Origin: Bacillota bacterium
Lineage (GTDB): Bacteria > Bacillota > Clostridia > Christensenellales > Aristaeellaceae
Assembly (NCBI GenBank): GCA_023443705.1
Contig: JAEZTD010000126.1
Location: forward strand, 1-5,313
Length of the DNA stretch: 5,313 nucleotides
Reading direction: 5' to 3'
The notes under the pieces were generated by a model. It was not told the DNA's origin, ran no database searches, and saw only the letters and a program-made list of their open reading frames with translations. Shown here in pieces: positions 1 through 5,084 of the stretch. The translations under genes were made by a program, and so were the position numbers. Positions within the stretch are counted from its first letter, which is position 1. Every line of letters starts with the position of its first letter.

Positions 1-572
1 AGGCTTGCCACACTGCCATAGGGGCTGTACCGTCTGCGGTACCTTTCAAATAGCTTTCGATCAACCTCCCTGTGATGGTAGACCATGCGCAGGCCGCGCA
101 GGATCGCCAGGTCCCCGAAGCTGAGGATGTCCGGCCTCTGCATACAGAAGAGCAAGATCATTTCCGCCGTCCAGACGCCGATGCCCTTCAAGGAAGTCAA
201 TTCCGCAATCGCTTCCTCGTCGGTCTTTTCATGGAGCCCTGCCAGATCGAAGGCCCCGCTGTGCACCCTTCGGGCGAAGTCGGTTATGTATTCGGCCTTG
301 CGAAAACTCATGCCGGCGGACTGCAATTTTCCGACGGTGGCGGCGAGGATGGTTTCGGCGTTCACCACGACCAATGCATCGCTCAGCCGGTTCCACACGG
401 TCGCCTGCGCCTTCGTCGAGATCTGTTGGCCGATGATGTGGTGAATGACGGACGAAAACAGATCCGCGTCCACCTTCCGGCGGATAGGCCCCACGGCTTC
501 TATCACCTCGCCCAGCCTTTTATCCTTGCTTTTTAGGTATTCTGTTTCCTTATCGCCATACCTGAAATGGAT
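1..572 (-). CDS. DNA-3-methyladenine glycosylase, AlkA/HhH-GPD type (3' end outside the window; start abnormal)
   Basis: A base-excision repair enzyme of the HhH-GPD superfamily, which removes alkylated bases such as 3-methyladenine from DNA. About 190 codons are visible, and the frame is open to the left edge, so the C-terminus is missing. Recognisable stretches, in order, are FRYGDKETEYLKSKDKRLG at the N-terminus, DLFSSVIHHIIGQQISTKA, the helix-hairpin-helix LKGIGVWTAEMILLF, and FGDLAILRGL. The Asp codon at 111-113 matches the catalytic Asp of AlkA (family knowledge). The visible part ends in RRRYSPYGSVAS, typical of this family close to its C-terminus. The start is a problem: a TGA at 579-581 is in frame and no ATG, GTG or TTG follows until GTG at 504-506, which would cut off the conserved N-terminal block. 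Conservation suggests the protein begins near ATC 570-572, or at the out-of-frame ATG 577-579 if one base is extra. Function call is firm; the start is not. Confidence 0.88.
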   Translation of the reverse strand, partial: MHFRYGDKETEYLKSKDKRLGEVIEAVGPIRRKVDADLFSSVIHHIIGQQISTKAQATVWNRLSDALVVVNAETILAATVGKLQSAGMSFRKAEYITDFARRVHSGAFDLAGLHEKTDEEAIAELTSLKGIGVWTAEMILLFCMQRPDILSFGDLAILRGLRMVYHHREVDRKLFERYRRRYSPYGSVAS

Positions 573-617
573 TGTCCATCACCGCCGTTCTTGACGCGTT
601 CAAACCCAAGCACCATG

Positions 618-646
618 ATTATATCACACATTGCCGCAAATTACAG
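618..646 (-). promoter_or_regulatory. Promoter for the glycosylase gene, with extended -10
   Basis: Reading the minus strand, a perfect TATAAT lies at 623-618, preceded by TG at 626-625 with one base between, which makes an extended -10 element. A weak -35 match (CTGTAA, 646-641) lies 17 bp upstream. Transcription would start near 611, about 30-40 bases before the expected start of the glycosylase. It implies that the glycosylase is transcribed on its own and not only by read-through from mntR. Confidence 0.6.
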
Positions 647-659
647 GCGATGTATCGCC
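646..659. repeat. 14-bp perfect dyad next to the glycosylase promoter
   Basis: GGCGAT-GT-ATCGCC has two perfect 6-bp arms around a 2-bp centre. It abuts and slightly overlaps the weak -35 region of the glycosylase promoter, a position where an activator or repressor could bind. No matching regulator is recognised. A chance palindrome is possible at this size. Confidence 0.4.
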
Positions 660-809
660 ATATCCCATCGTGCATACGCCGCAATCGGGAGCTGGGGAAA
701 TTATCCAAGGCCGTTGCCCCGTTGCGGGCGTCGGACGAACCCGTCGGCAGCATCGCCGCGCGTGGGATTTCACCACGTGAGCGCTTTGGGAAACAATTCG
801 AGCGGAATC

Positions 810-829
810 AAAAAGGCGCCTGCTGGCAC
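810..829 (-). terminator. Possible terminator of the mntR transcript
   Basis: On the minus strand GTGCC-AGCA-GGCGC forms a 5-bp stem with one G-U pair and a 4-base loop (829-816). One C and then five T (814-810) follow. It lies about 175 bases after the mntR stop and upstream of the glycosylase promoter, so it would separate the two transcripts. The short stem makes this weak. Confidence 0.35.
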
Positions 830-972
830 AGACGTGACCGATTGAACATTACAGCTTCAGCCATAAAGCGGGACGAACGCCGCCTCTATGATCGCCGTTT
901 GAAGGATCAAAACAGGAAGTGATGCTGCATCCGAGGATATTGTTGCCTTGGATACCTATCACGCAAAGCCGC

Positions 973-996
973 GCGCCTGAAACCGGGCGCATTTTT
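973..996 (+). terminator. Possible terminator on the plus strand, tail-to-tail with mntR
   Basis: GCGCCTG-AAAC-CGGGCGC forms a 7-bp GC-rich stem (one wobble pair) with a 4-base loop, followed by A and five T (992-996). This is a better terminator than its partner at 810-829, yet no plus-strand gene is recognisable to its left. It might block antisense transcription into mntR or mark the end of an unrecognised small RNA or a lost gene. Confidence 0.4.
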
Positions 997-1003
997 GATT
1001 CCG

Positions 1004-1507
1004 TTATGGCTCAAGCGCACATGGCGAAGGCTGATTCTCTGCCCGAAACGCGATATAGCGATCAAGCGCGCCCTTGTCATAGGCAAAAAAGCCCAGCAGA
1101 ACGCTGATTTGCGATACCGTCTCGGGTGCAAGCGAATGCTCTACCAGCTCCGCCTCCTCCAAAGGAGCGGGATTTCCGATAAAGCGCAAGAATTGCTCCA
1201 CAATGTCGTGGCGGCGCAAAAGATAGGCGCCGAGCGCCCGTCCCTTTTCTGTCAGCAGGATGCTGTCATAGCGGTCGTATTCCAGATACTCCAAATCCAC
1301 CAGCCGAAACACCATCTTGGAAGCGGACGAGGGTTTGACGTGCAAAACCTCGGAGAGCTTGCCGACGCGCGTGTAGCGGTTTTCGATGCATAGCCGATAG
1401 ACCATCTCCAGGTAATCCTCCAGCGCAGGGGTCAGATGGTCTGCCCGCTGGTTTGCCAGCTGGTATCCGCGCACCGTGCGGAACTCTGTGCCCGGAATTT
1501 GGTTCAT
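1004..1507 (-). CDS. mntR: MntR-type manganese-responsive transcriptional regulator (DtxR family)
   Basis: A 167-residue DNA-binding repressor that in related bacteria binds Mn(II) and shuts off manganese uptake genes. A winged helix-turn-helix occupies about residues 25-95 (LEDYLEMVYRL, VKPSSASKMVFRL, LLTEKGRALG), followed by the dimerisation and metal-binding helices (RRHDIVEQFLRFIG, AELVEHSL). All six Mn ligands of B. subtilis MntR can be matched: D31, E34, H100, E120, E123 and H124. There is no C-terminal SH3/FeoA domain, as is usual for MntR. About 23 extra residues precede the core, and the tail after residue 140 is not conserved. The ATG at 1507 is chosen because GGAGG lies 7 bases upstream; a longer GTG start at 1567 would run through the promoter. 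It is divergent from the tro operon, which is its most likely target, with its own gene as a second candidate. Confidence 0.9.
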   Translation of the reverse strand: MNQIPGTEFRTVRGYQLANQRADHLTPALEDYLEMVYRLCIENRYTRVGKLSEVLHVKPSSASKMVFRLVDLEYLEYDRYDSILLTEKGRALGAYLLRRHDIVEQFLRFIGNPAPLEEAELVEHSLAPETVSQISVLLGFFAYDKGALDRYIAFRAENQPSPCALEP

Positions 1508-1514
1508 GGGCTTT

Positions 1515-1519
1515 CCTCC
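1515..1519 (-). promoter_or_regulatory. Ribosome binding site that fixes the mntR start
   Basis: GGAGG on the minus strand, followed by AAAGCCC and then ATG at 1507-1505. Spacing of 7 bases is close to ideal and supports this ATG over the upstream GTG at 1567-1565. Confidence 0.75.
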
Positions 1520-1535
1520 GTCCGTCGCTCCAGTC

Positions 1536-1566
1536 ATTATACGCCGAACGCATTCCTTGCAGTCCA
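1536..1566 (-). promoter_or_regulatory. Promoter of mntR
   Basis: On the minus strand a perfect TATAAT lies at 1541-1536. The best -35 candidate is TGGACT at 1566-1561 (4 of 6 to TTGACA) with a long 19-bp spacer, so the promoter may be weak or need help. Transcription would begin near 1529, giving a leader of about 22 bases up to the ATG. An imperfect dyad, GAACGCATTC (1546-1555, 8 of 10 symmetric), sits in the spacer and could be an operator, but it matches no site I know. Confidence 0.5.
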
Positions 1567-1574
1567 CATAGAAT

Positions 1575-1605
1575 TAGCCGAGGGCAACGGCATTTCCCTC
1601 GGCTA
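1575..1605. repeat. Perfect 10-bp inverted repeat in the divergent control region
   Basis: TAGCCGAGGG (1575-1584) and CCCTCGGCTA (1596-1605) are perfect arms around an 11-base loop. It resembles the stem of an intrinsic terminator, but neither side has a proper T run: the plus side continues TCATGTTC and the minus side ATTCTATG. It lies between the -35 regions of the two divergent promoters, outside both predicted transcripts, so a terminator is not needed here. A large operator or the remnant of a lost gene's terminator are alternatives. Confidence 0.6.
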
Positions 1606-1671
1606 TCATGTTCAAACGCGGAGAGCATTCTTCAAAATACGCGATGACCTGTAAAATTCGTCTCGAGGGTG

Positions 1672-1699
1672 TTTACAAGCCGAAAATAAGGTGTATAAT
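1672..1699 (+). promoter_or_regulatory. Main promoter of the troR-A-B-C-D operon
   Basis: TTTACA (1672-1677, 5 of 6 to the -35 consensus) and a perfect TATAAT (1694-1699) are separated by 16 bp. Transcription would begin near 1706, about 33 bases before the troR ATG. No other good promoter is seen before the later genes, which are spaced by 13 bases or less, so this one probably serves the whole operon. The leader is too short for a manganese riboswitch. Confidence 0.75.
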
Positions 1700-1708
1700 A
1701 GAAATGGA

Positions 1709-1722
1709 TAAGGCATACCTAA
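1709..1722. promoter_or_regulatory. Operator-like dyad downstream of the tro promoter
   Basis: TAAGGCATACCTAA is an imperfect palindrome (10 of 14 bases symmetric) with perfect AGG/CCT arms around four central bases. AGG/CCT arms are reminiscent of sites bound by DtxR-family regulators (family knowledge). It begins a few bases after the predicted transcription start, where a bound repressor would block the polymerase. Part of it, ATAAGGCATA (1708-1717), echoes ATAAGGTGTA (1686-1695) exactly 22 bp upstream, about two helical turns away and overlapping the -10. TroR is the likely ligand, MntR the alternative. Confidence 0.5.
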
Positions 1723-1738
1723 AAAAGAGGTGCGGCGC

Positions 1739-2407
1739 ATGACGGCAAACAGAGAGGACTACCTGAAGCAACTCTACCGGCTGGAACAAGCCGGGGGCAG
1801 TGCCAGCAACAAGCAATTGGCCGAGGCGCTGGGGATTGCGCCCGCCTCGGTCAGCGAGATGCTTGCGAAGCTTAACAAGGAGGGGCTGATCCGGTATGAG
1901 GCCTACAAGGGAACCGGCCTGACCGATGAGGGGAGGCGCAAGGCGGTTGAATTGCTTCGGGGACACCGGCTGTGGGAGGTCTTTCTGCGGGAACACCTGG
2001 GGTATTCCTGGAGCGAGGCGCACGAGGATGCGGAGTTGCTGGAGCACGTCGCACCGGCGCGGCTGATGGAGCGGTTGGACGCGTATCTGAACCACCCGGC
2101 CCATTGTCCCCACGGGGAACCCATTCCCCGCTCCGGCGAGCAAGATGCGCAGGCGCCGCTGATCCCGCTCTCACAGGCTTCGGTCGGCAGGCACATCCTG
2201 CTGCGCAAGGTGCGGGAGGAGCGGGAACTGATGGATTATCTCGAAGCGCTGAACATCCGCCTGGGTGTTCCGGCAATCGTGGAGGCGGTCGGCGCGTACG
2301 AAGGGCCGGTTTCGCTGACCATCGATGGGAAGGGTGTCACGCTGAGCCACAAAGCGGCCGAACAGATTTTTGTGGAAGGCATCGAACACAATGAAAAGAC
2401 AAATTAA
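1739..2407 (+). CDS. troR: TroR-like DtxR-family metal-dependent repressor
   Basis: A 222-residue regulator of the three-domain DtxR type. The winged helix covers about residues 4-65 (REDYLKQLYRL, IAPASVSEMLAKL, GLTDEG). The dimerisation and metal region covers about 66-130, with H76, E80 and H95 (ancillary-type site) and D7, E99, E102 and H103 (primary-type site). Residue 99 is Glu where DtxR has Cys102, as in manganese-type relatives, so Mn is favoured over Fe (inference). The PHGEPIP motif follows at 124-130, and a C-terminal SH3/FeoA-like domain spans about 148-222. ATG 1739 is chosen because AGAGGTG (1726-1732) lies 6 bases before it; the GTG at 1730 sits inside that site. It is the first gene of the transporter operon, 13 bases before troA, which points to autoregulation of metal uptake. 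Not an MntR orthologue: the divergent neighbour fits that role better. Confidence 0.88.
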   Translation: MTANREDYLKQLYRLEQAGGSASNKQLAEALGIAPASVSEMLAKLNKEGLIRYEAYKGTGLTDEGRRKAVELLRGHRLWEVFLREHLGYSWSEAHEDAELLEHVAPARLMERLDAYLNHPAHCPHGEPIPRSGEQDAQAPLIPLSQASVGRHILLRKVREERELMDYLEALNIRLGVPAIVEAVGAYEGPVSLTIDGKGVTLSHKAAEQIFVEGIEHNEKTN

Positions 2408-2413
2408 AGGAGG
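2407..2413 (+). promoter_or_regulatory. Ribosome binding site that fixes the troA start
   Basis: AAGGAGG, 7 bases before the ATG at 2421, is the strongest ribosome binding site in the window. Its first base is the last base of the troR stop codon. It rules out the upstream ATGs within the end of troR and suggests TroA is made in larger amounts than its neighbours, as usual for binding proteins. Confidence 0.8.
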
Positions 2414-2420
2414 AACAAAC

Positions 2421-3344
2421 ATGAAGATCAAGGGTTTGGGGCTTCTGATGGCCCTTGCGCTATTGCTGACAGCGATTCTTCCCGTGGCGCATGCCGAGCA
2501 GAAGGAGACGCTGAATGTGGTCGCCACGACCACCATGCTGGCCGACCTCGCGCGCTCGATCGGCGGCGAACGGGTCCATGTCGACGGCCTGATGGGCCCC
2601 GGCATCGACCCGCACCTGTATCAGGCGAGCGCAGGCGATGTTGGGCTTATGCAAAACGCGGACGTCGTCCTCTACAACGGCCTGCATCTGGAGGGCAAGA
2701 TGGGTGAGATCTTCGAGGCGCTGGGCAGGCAGGGCCGCGCCGTCATCAGCATCGAGGAGGGGCTCGACGAGGGCAAGCTGCTCGGCTGGGCGGACGATCC
2801 CTCGGTGCACGATCCGCACATCTGGTTTGATGTGATGCTCTGGAAGGACGCAGCCGCGATCGTGGCAAGCGGCCTTACAGAGCTCGACCCGGAAGGCGCG
2901 GCCGATTACGCCGCCTCGCTGGATGCGTACCTGGCGGAGCTTACCGCCTTGGACGCCTATGTTCGCGCCCGTGCGGAGGAACTGCCGGCAGCGCAGCGCA
3001 TCCTGGTGACCGCGCACGACGCATTCCAGTACTTCGGCCATGCCTACGGCTTTGAGGTGCGCGGCCTGCAGGGCATCAGCACCGACGCCGAGGCAGGCAC
3101 CGCCGACGTGAGCGCGCTCGCGGATTTCATCGTGGCGCGGCGGATCAAGGCGGTGTTCGTGGAATCATCGGTGCCCACCAAGACCATCGAAGCGCTGCAG
3201 GCGGCGGTGGCGGCGCGCGGCTTTGACGTGGCGATCGGCGGCGAGCTCTACTCGGATTCGCTGGGCGACGCGGCATCGGGTCATGACACCTATCTGACCA
3301 CCGTGGCCGCCAACATCGACACCATCGTGGATGCACTGAAATAG
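2421..3344 (+). CDS. troA: TroA-like metal-binding protein of an Mn/Zn ABC transporter
   Basis: A 307-residue cluster A-I solute-binding protein that captures divalent metal outside the membrane for the TroBCD transporter. An N-terminal hydrophobic signal (about 4-23) ends in VAHA-E, a likely signal peptidase I site after residue 25. Family landmarks are GPGIDPHLYQ, ADVVLYNGLHLEGKM, DPHIWFDV, LVTAHDAFQYFG, VFVESSVPTKT and GGELYSDSLG. The four metal ligands fall at H65, H133, H199 and D279, matching the H-H-H-D set of Treponema pallidum TroA (H68, H133, H199, D279). There is no His-rich loop between about residues 110 and 130, as zinc-specific ZnuA proteins often have, so manganese is favoured; zinc or iron remain possible. 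No cysteine occurs anywhere, so it cannot be a lipoprotein. The next gene, troB, begins 12 bases later. Confidence 0.94.
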   Translation: MKIKGLGLLMALALLLTAILPVAHAEQKETLNVVATTTMLADLARSIGGERVHVDGLMGPGIDPHLYQASAGDVGLMQNADVVLYNGLHLEGKMGEIFEALGRQGRAVISIEEGLDEGKLLGWADDPSVHDPHIWFDVMLWKDAAAIVASGLTELDPEGAADYAASLDAYLAELTALDAYVRARAEELPAAQRILVTAHDAFQYFGHAYGFEVRGLQGISTDAEAGTADVSALADFIVARRIKAVFVESSVPTKTIEALQAAVAARGFDVAIGGELYSDSLGDAASGHDTYLTTVAANIDTIVDALK

Positions 3345-3350
3345 GGGGGT
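3343..3350 (+). promoter_or_regulatory. Ribosome binding site that favours the second ATG of troB
   Basis: AGGGGGGT overlaps the troA stop codon. It lies directly against the first ATG (3351) but 6 bases before the second (3357), so the second is the more likely start; the protein differs by only two residues. Confidence 0.5.
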
Positions 3351-3356
3351 ATGAAT

Positions 3357-4163
3357 ATGGACGCGCGCAAGATGGGATATGCGGTCGAGGTGGAAGACCT
3401 GACCGTCGCCTACGGCGCGAAGCCTGCCCTGTGGGATGTCGATCTCGCCATCCCGCAGGGGCAGCTGATGGCGGTCATTGGGCCGAACGGCGCGGGCAAA
3501 ACCACACTGATCAAGGCAATTCTGGGGCTTCTGCCGACGGTGTCCGGTACGGTGCGGTTCCTGCCGCAGGGGGATGCCCGCCTGGGAGGCGACCTTCGCC
3601 CGGGAGGCGAGCTTCGCCTGGGAGGCGAGCTTCGCCCCCGCGCCAACCGCATCGCCTATGTGCCGCAGAGCGGCAGCGTGGACTGGGACTTTCCCGCGAC
3701 GGCGCTGGACGTGGTGCTGATGGGCCGCTACGGGCATCTGGGCTGGATTCGCCGCCCGCGCCGCGCCGACCTCGAAATCGCCAGGGATGCGCTCGACAAG
3801 CTGGGTATCGCCGACTATGCCGGGCGGCAGATCAGCCAGCTGTCCGGCGGCCAGCAGCAGCGGGTGTTTCTTGCGCGGGCGCTGGCGCAGCAGGCGGAGA
3901 TGTACTTCATGGACGAACCGTTCAAGGGCGTGGACGCCCGGACGGAGCGCGCCATCGTGGCGCTGCTTAAGGATCTCAAAGCGCAGAACAAGACGGTGGT
4001 GGTCGTGCACCACGACCTGCAGACCGTTGCTGAGTACTTTGATTGGGTGACGCTGATCAACGTGCGGGTGGTTGCCTCGGGGTCGGTGGGCGAAACCTTT
4101 ACCGACGAAAATCTCCGGCTCGCCTACCGCAGCACCGGAGCGCTGCTCAAGGAGGCGGTGTAG
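3357..4163 (+). CDS. troB: ATP-binding protein of an Mn/Zn ABC transporter
   Basis: A 268-residue ATPase that powers import of the metal delivered by TroA, at the inner face of the membrane. Landmarks in order are the A-loop region VAYG (17-20), Walker A GPNGAGKTT (42-50), the Q-loop VPQSGSVDWDFP (102-113, typical of metal-type ATPases), signature LSGGQQQRV (162-170), Walker B MYFMDEP (182-188) and the H-loop VHHDL with H219. All catalytic parts look intact. Residues about 75-92 are a repeated insert (LGGDLR/PGGELR/LGGELR) encoded by an 18-bp tandem repeat, placed between the first beta strands and the Q-loop, where the family normally has a short variable turn. It lies 12 bases after troA and ends directly before troC. 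The zinc transporter ATPase ZnuC is the alternative, made less likely by the TroA ligands. Confidence 0.94.
   Translation: MDARKMGYAVEVEDLTVAYGAKPALWDVDLAIPQGQLMAVIGPNGAGKTTLIKAILGLLPTVSGTVRFLPQGDARLGGDLRPGGELRLGGELRPRANRIAYVPQSGSVDWDFPATALDVVLMGRYGHLGWIRRPRRADLEIARDALDKLGIADYAGRQISQLSGGQQQRVFLARALAQQAEMYFMDEPFKGVDARTERAIVALLKDLKAQNKTVVVVHHDLQTVAEYFDWVTLINVRVVASGSVGETFTDENLRLAYRSTGALLKEAV
3580..3633 (+). repeat. Three 18-bp tandem repeats inside troB
   Basis: The unit GCCTGGGAGGCGAGCTTC occurs three times head to tail at 3580-3597, 3598-3615 and 3616-3633. Unit 2 has C for T at base 4, unit 1 has C for G at base 14. The unit is six codons, so copy-number change keeps the frame. GGCGA-GC-TTCGCC across the junction of units 2 and 3 is a small dyad that could favour slippage. 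Confidence 0.85.
4149..4155 (+). promoter_or_regulatory. Ribosome binding site that fixes the GTG start of troC
   Basis: AAGGAGG lies inside the last codons of troB, 8 bases before GTG 4164. This supports GTG 4164 as the start of troC over the ATG at 4179. Confidence 0.65.
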
Positions 4164-5084
4164 GTGGAGCGCGTATGGATGCTTTTGGGCGACTACACCT
4201 TCCAGGTGGTGGCGCTGGGATCGATGCTGATGGGCATGATCTCCGGCGTGATGGGCAGCTTCGCCGTGCTGCGCAAGCAGAGCCTCTTGGGCGACGGCGT
4301 GTCGCACGCGGCGCTGCCGGGCGTGGTGATGGCGTTCCTGCTGACCGGCAACAAGCAGACGGAGGTGCTGCTCCTGGGCGCGCTGGTTTCAGGACTTGCG
4401 GCGACGCTTATCATGGTGAGCATCGCCAAGCACTCCCGCGTGAAGTTTGACAGCGCGCTGGCGCTCGTGATGTCGGTGTTCTTCGGTCTGGGGCTGGTGC
4501 TCTTGACCTATGTGCAGAAGCAGCCCAATGCCAACCAAGCCGGGCTGAATCGCTTCATCTTCGGGCAGGCGTCCACGCTCCTGCGGCGCGATCTCATCAT
4601 CATGCTGGCCGTGGGCGGGGTTCTGGCGATACTGACGGCGCTGTTCTGGAAGGAACTCAAGCTCTCGACTTTCGACCGCGACTACGCGCAGAGCCTCGGT
4701 TTCTCACCCCGCAAATTGGATCTGCTGGTCTCGGCGATGATTGTGCTGGCCATCATCGTGGGTCTGCAGACAGTGGGCGTGATCCTGATGAGCGCCATGC
4801 TGATCACGCCCGCGGTGGCTGCGCGGCAATGGACGAACAAACTGTGGGCGATGGTTGTGCTGGCGGCGTTGTTCGGCGCACTGTCGGGCGTCACGGGCAC
4901 GGTGTTCAGCTCGCTGATCCCCAAGCTGCCCACGGGTCCTGCGATCGTGGTGGCGATCAGCGTCATCGTTGGAATCAGCCTGCTGTTCGCGCCGGGACGG
5001 GGCGTGCTGGCCCGAATATACCAAAGGCACAAGAACCGCAGCGCATGGAAGAGGGGAGGGGAGCGGGATGTCTCCGCAGTTTGA
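4164..5084 (+). CDS. troC: Mn/Zn ABC transporter permease, first subunit (ABC-3 family)
   Basis: A 306-residue integral membrane protein that forms half of the metal channel. About eight or nine hydrophobic segments can be seen, roughly at residues 12-36, 48-62, 67-88, 98-117, 144-162, 186-222 (probably two), 226-250 and 253-277. The motif LLGDGVSHAALPG (41-53) is the conserved ABC-3 permease block, and FDRDYAQSLGFSPRKLDLL (170-188) is the cytoplasmic coupling region contacting the ATPase. The C-terminal tail after about residue 280 is basic (RIYQRHKNRSAWKRGGER) and probably cytoplasmic. It begins with GTG immediately after the troB stop, with AAGGAGG 8 bases upstream, and its last 17 bases overlap troD, so the two permeases are probably translationally coupled. 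Confidence 0.92.
   Translation: MERVWMLLGDYTFQVVALGSMLMGMISGVMGSFAVLRKQSLLGDGVSHAALPGVVMAFLLTGNKQTEVLLLGALVSGLAATLIMVSIAKHSRVKFDSALALVMSVFFGLGLVLLTYVQKQPNANQAGLNRFIFGQASTLLRRDLIIMLAVGGVLAILTALFWKELKLSTFDRDYAQSLGFSPRKLDLLVSAMIVLAIIVGLQTVGVILMSAMLITPAVAARQWTNKLWAMVVLAALFGALSGVTGTVFSSLIPKLPTGPAIVVAISVIVGISLLFAPGRGVLARIYQRHKNRSAWKRGGERDVSAV

Larger units (their letters stand above)
573..1003. other. Non-coding spacer between the glycosylase gene and mntR
   Basis: About 430 bases without a convincing gene. The open frames here, on both strands, resemble no known family, lack good ribosome binding sites and overlap the glycosylase promoter or the end of mntR. What it does hold is the glycosylase promoter, a 14-bp dyad, two 18-bp inverted repeats and two hairpins followed by T runs. 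No tRNA, riboswitch or CRISPR structure is visible. Confidence 0.6.
803..1003. repeat. Pair of 18-bp inverted repeats, 201 bp end to end
   Basis: The arm CGGAATCAAAAAGGCGCC at 803-820 recurs on the opposite strand at 1003-986 as CGGAATCAAAAATGCGCC, 17 of 18 bases identical. The right arm begins directly after the mntR stop codon (1004-1006). In both arms the A/T run and GATTCCG lie on the outer side and the GC-rich block faces inward, so each arm is the tail of a hairpin pointing out of the interval. No target-site duplication flanks the pair, which argues against a simple miniature transposon. Confidence 0.6.

Noticed and set aside
72..536. Plus-strand open frames of 119 and 154 codons
   Set aside because: They are antisense to the glycosylase gene, whose HhH motif and catalytic Asp are clear on the minus strand.
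572..922. A 116-codon plus-strand open frame
   Set aside because: No recognised family or ribosome binding site; it starts inside the glycosylase gene and runs through its promoter and the inverted repeat.
803..1003. A complete miniature transposon (MITE)
   Set aside because: The inverted arms would fit, but no target-site duplication flanks them and both are better explained as parts of terminator-like hairpins. Left open as a finding.
1508..1567. Longer mntR beginning at GTG 1567
   Set aside because: The extra 20 codons run through the TATAAT at 1541-1536 and the ribosome binding site at 1519-1515.
1700..1738. Manganese riboswitch (yybP-ykoY) before the tro operon
   Set aside because: The leader is only about 33 bases, too short for that structure.
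2421..4163. Zinc uptake locus znuAC
   Set aside because: TroA lacks a His-rich loop and has the H-H-H-D set, two permeases follow, and the operon starts with a DtxR-type regulator and not Zur. Zinc transport is not fully excluded.
3165..4307. A 380-codon open frame on the minus strand
   Set aside because: It lies antisense to troA, troB and troC, whose family motifs are intact. Its His- and Arg-rich composition is what a reverse reading of GC-rich genes gives.
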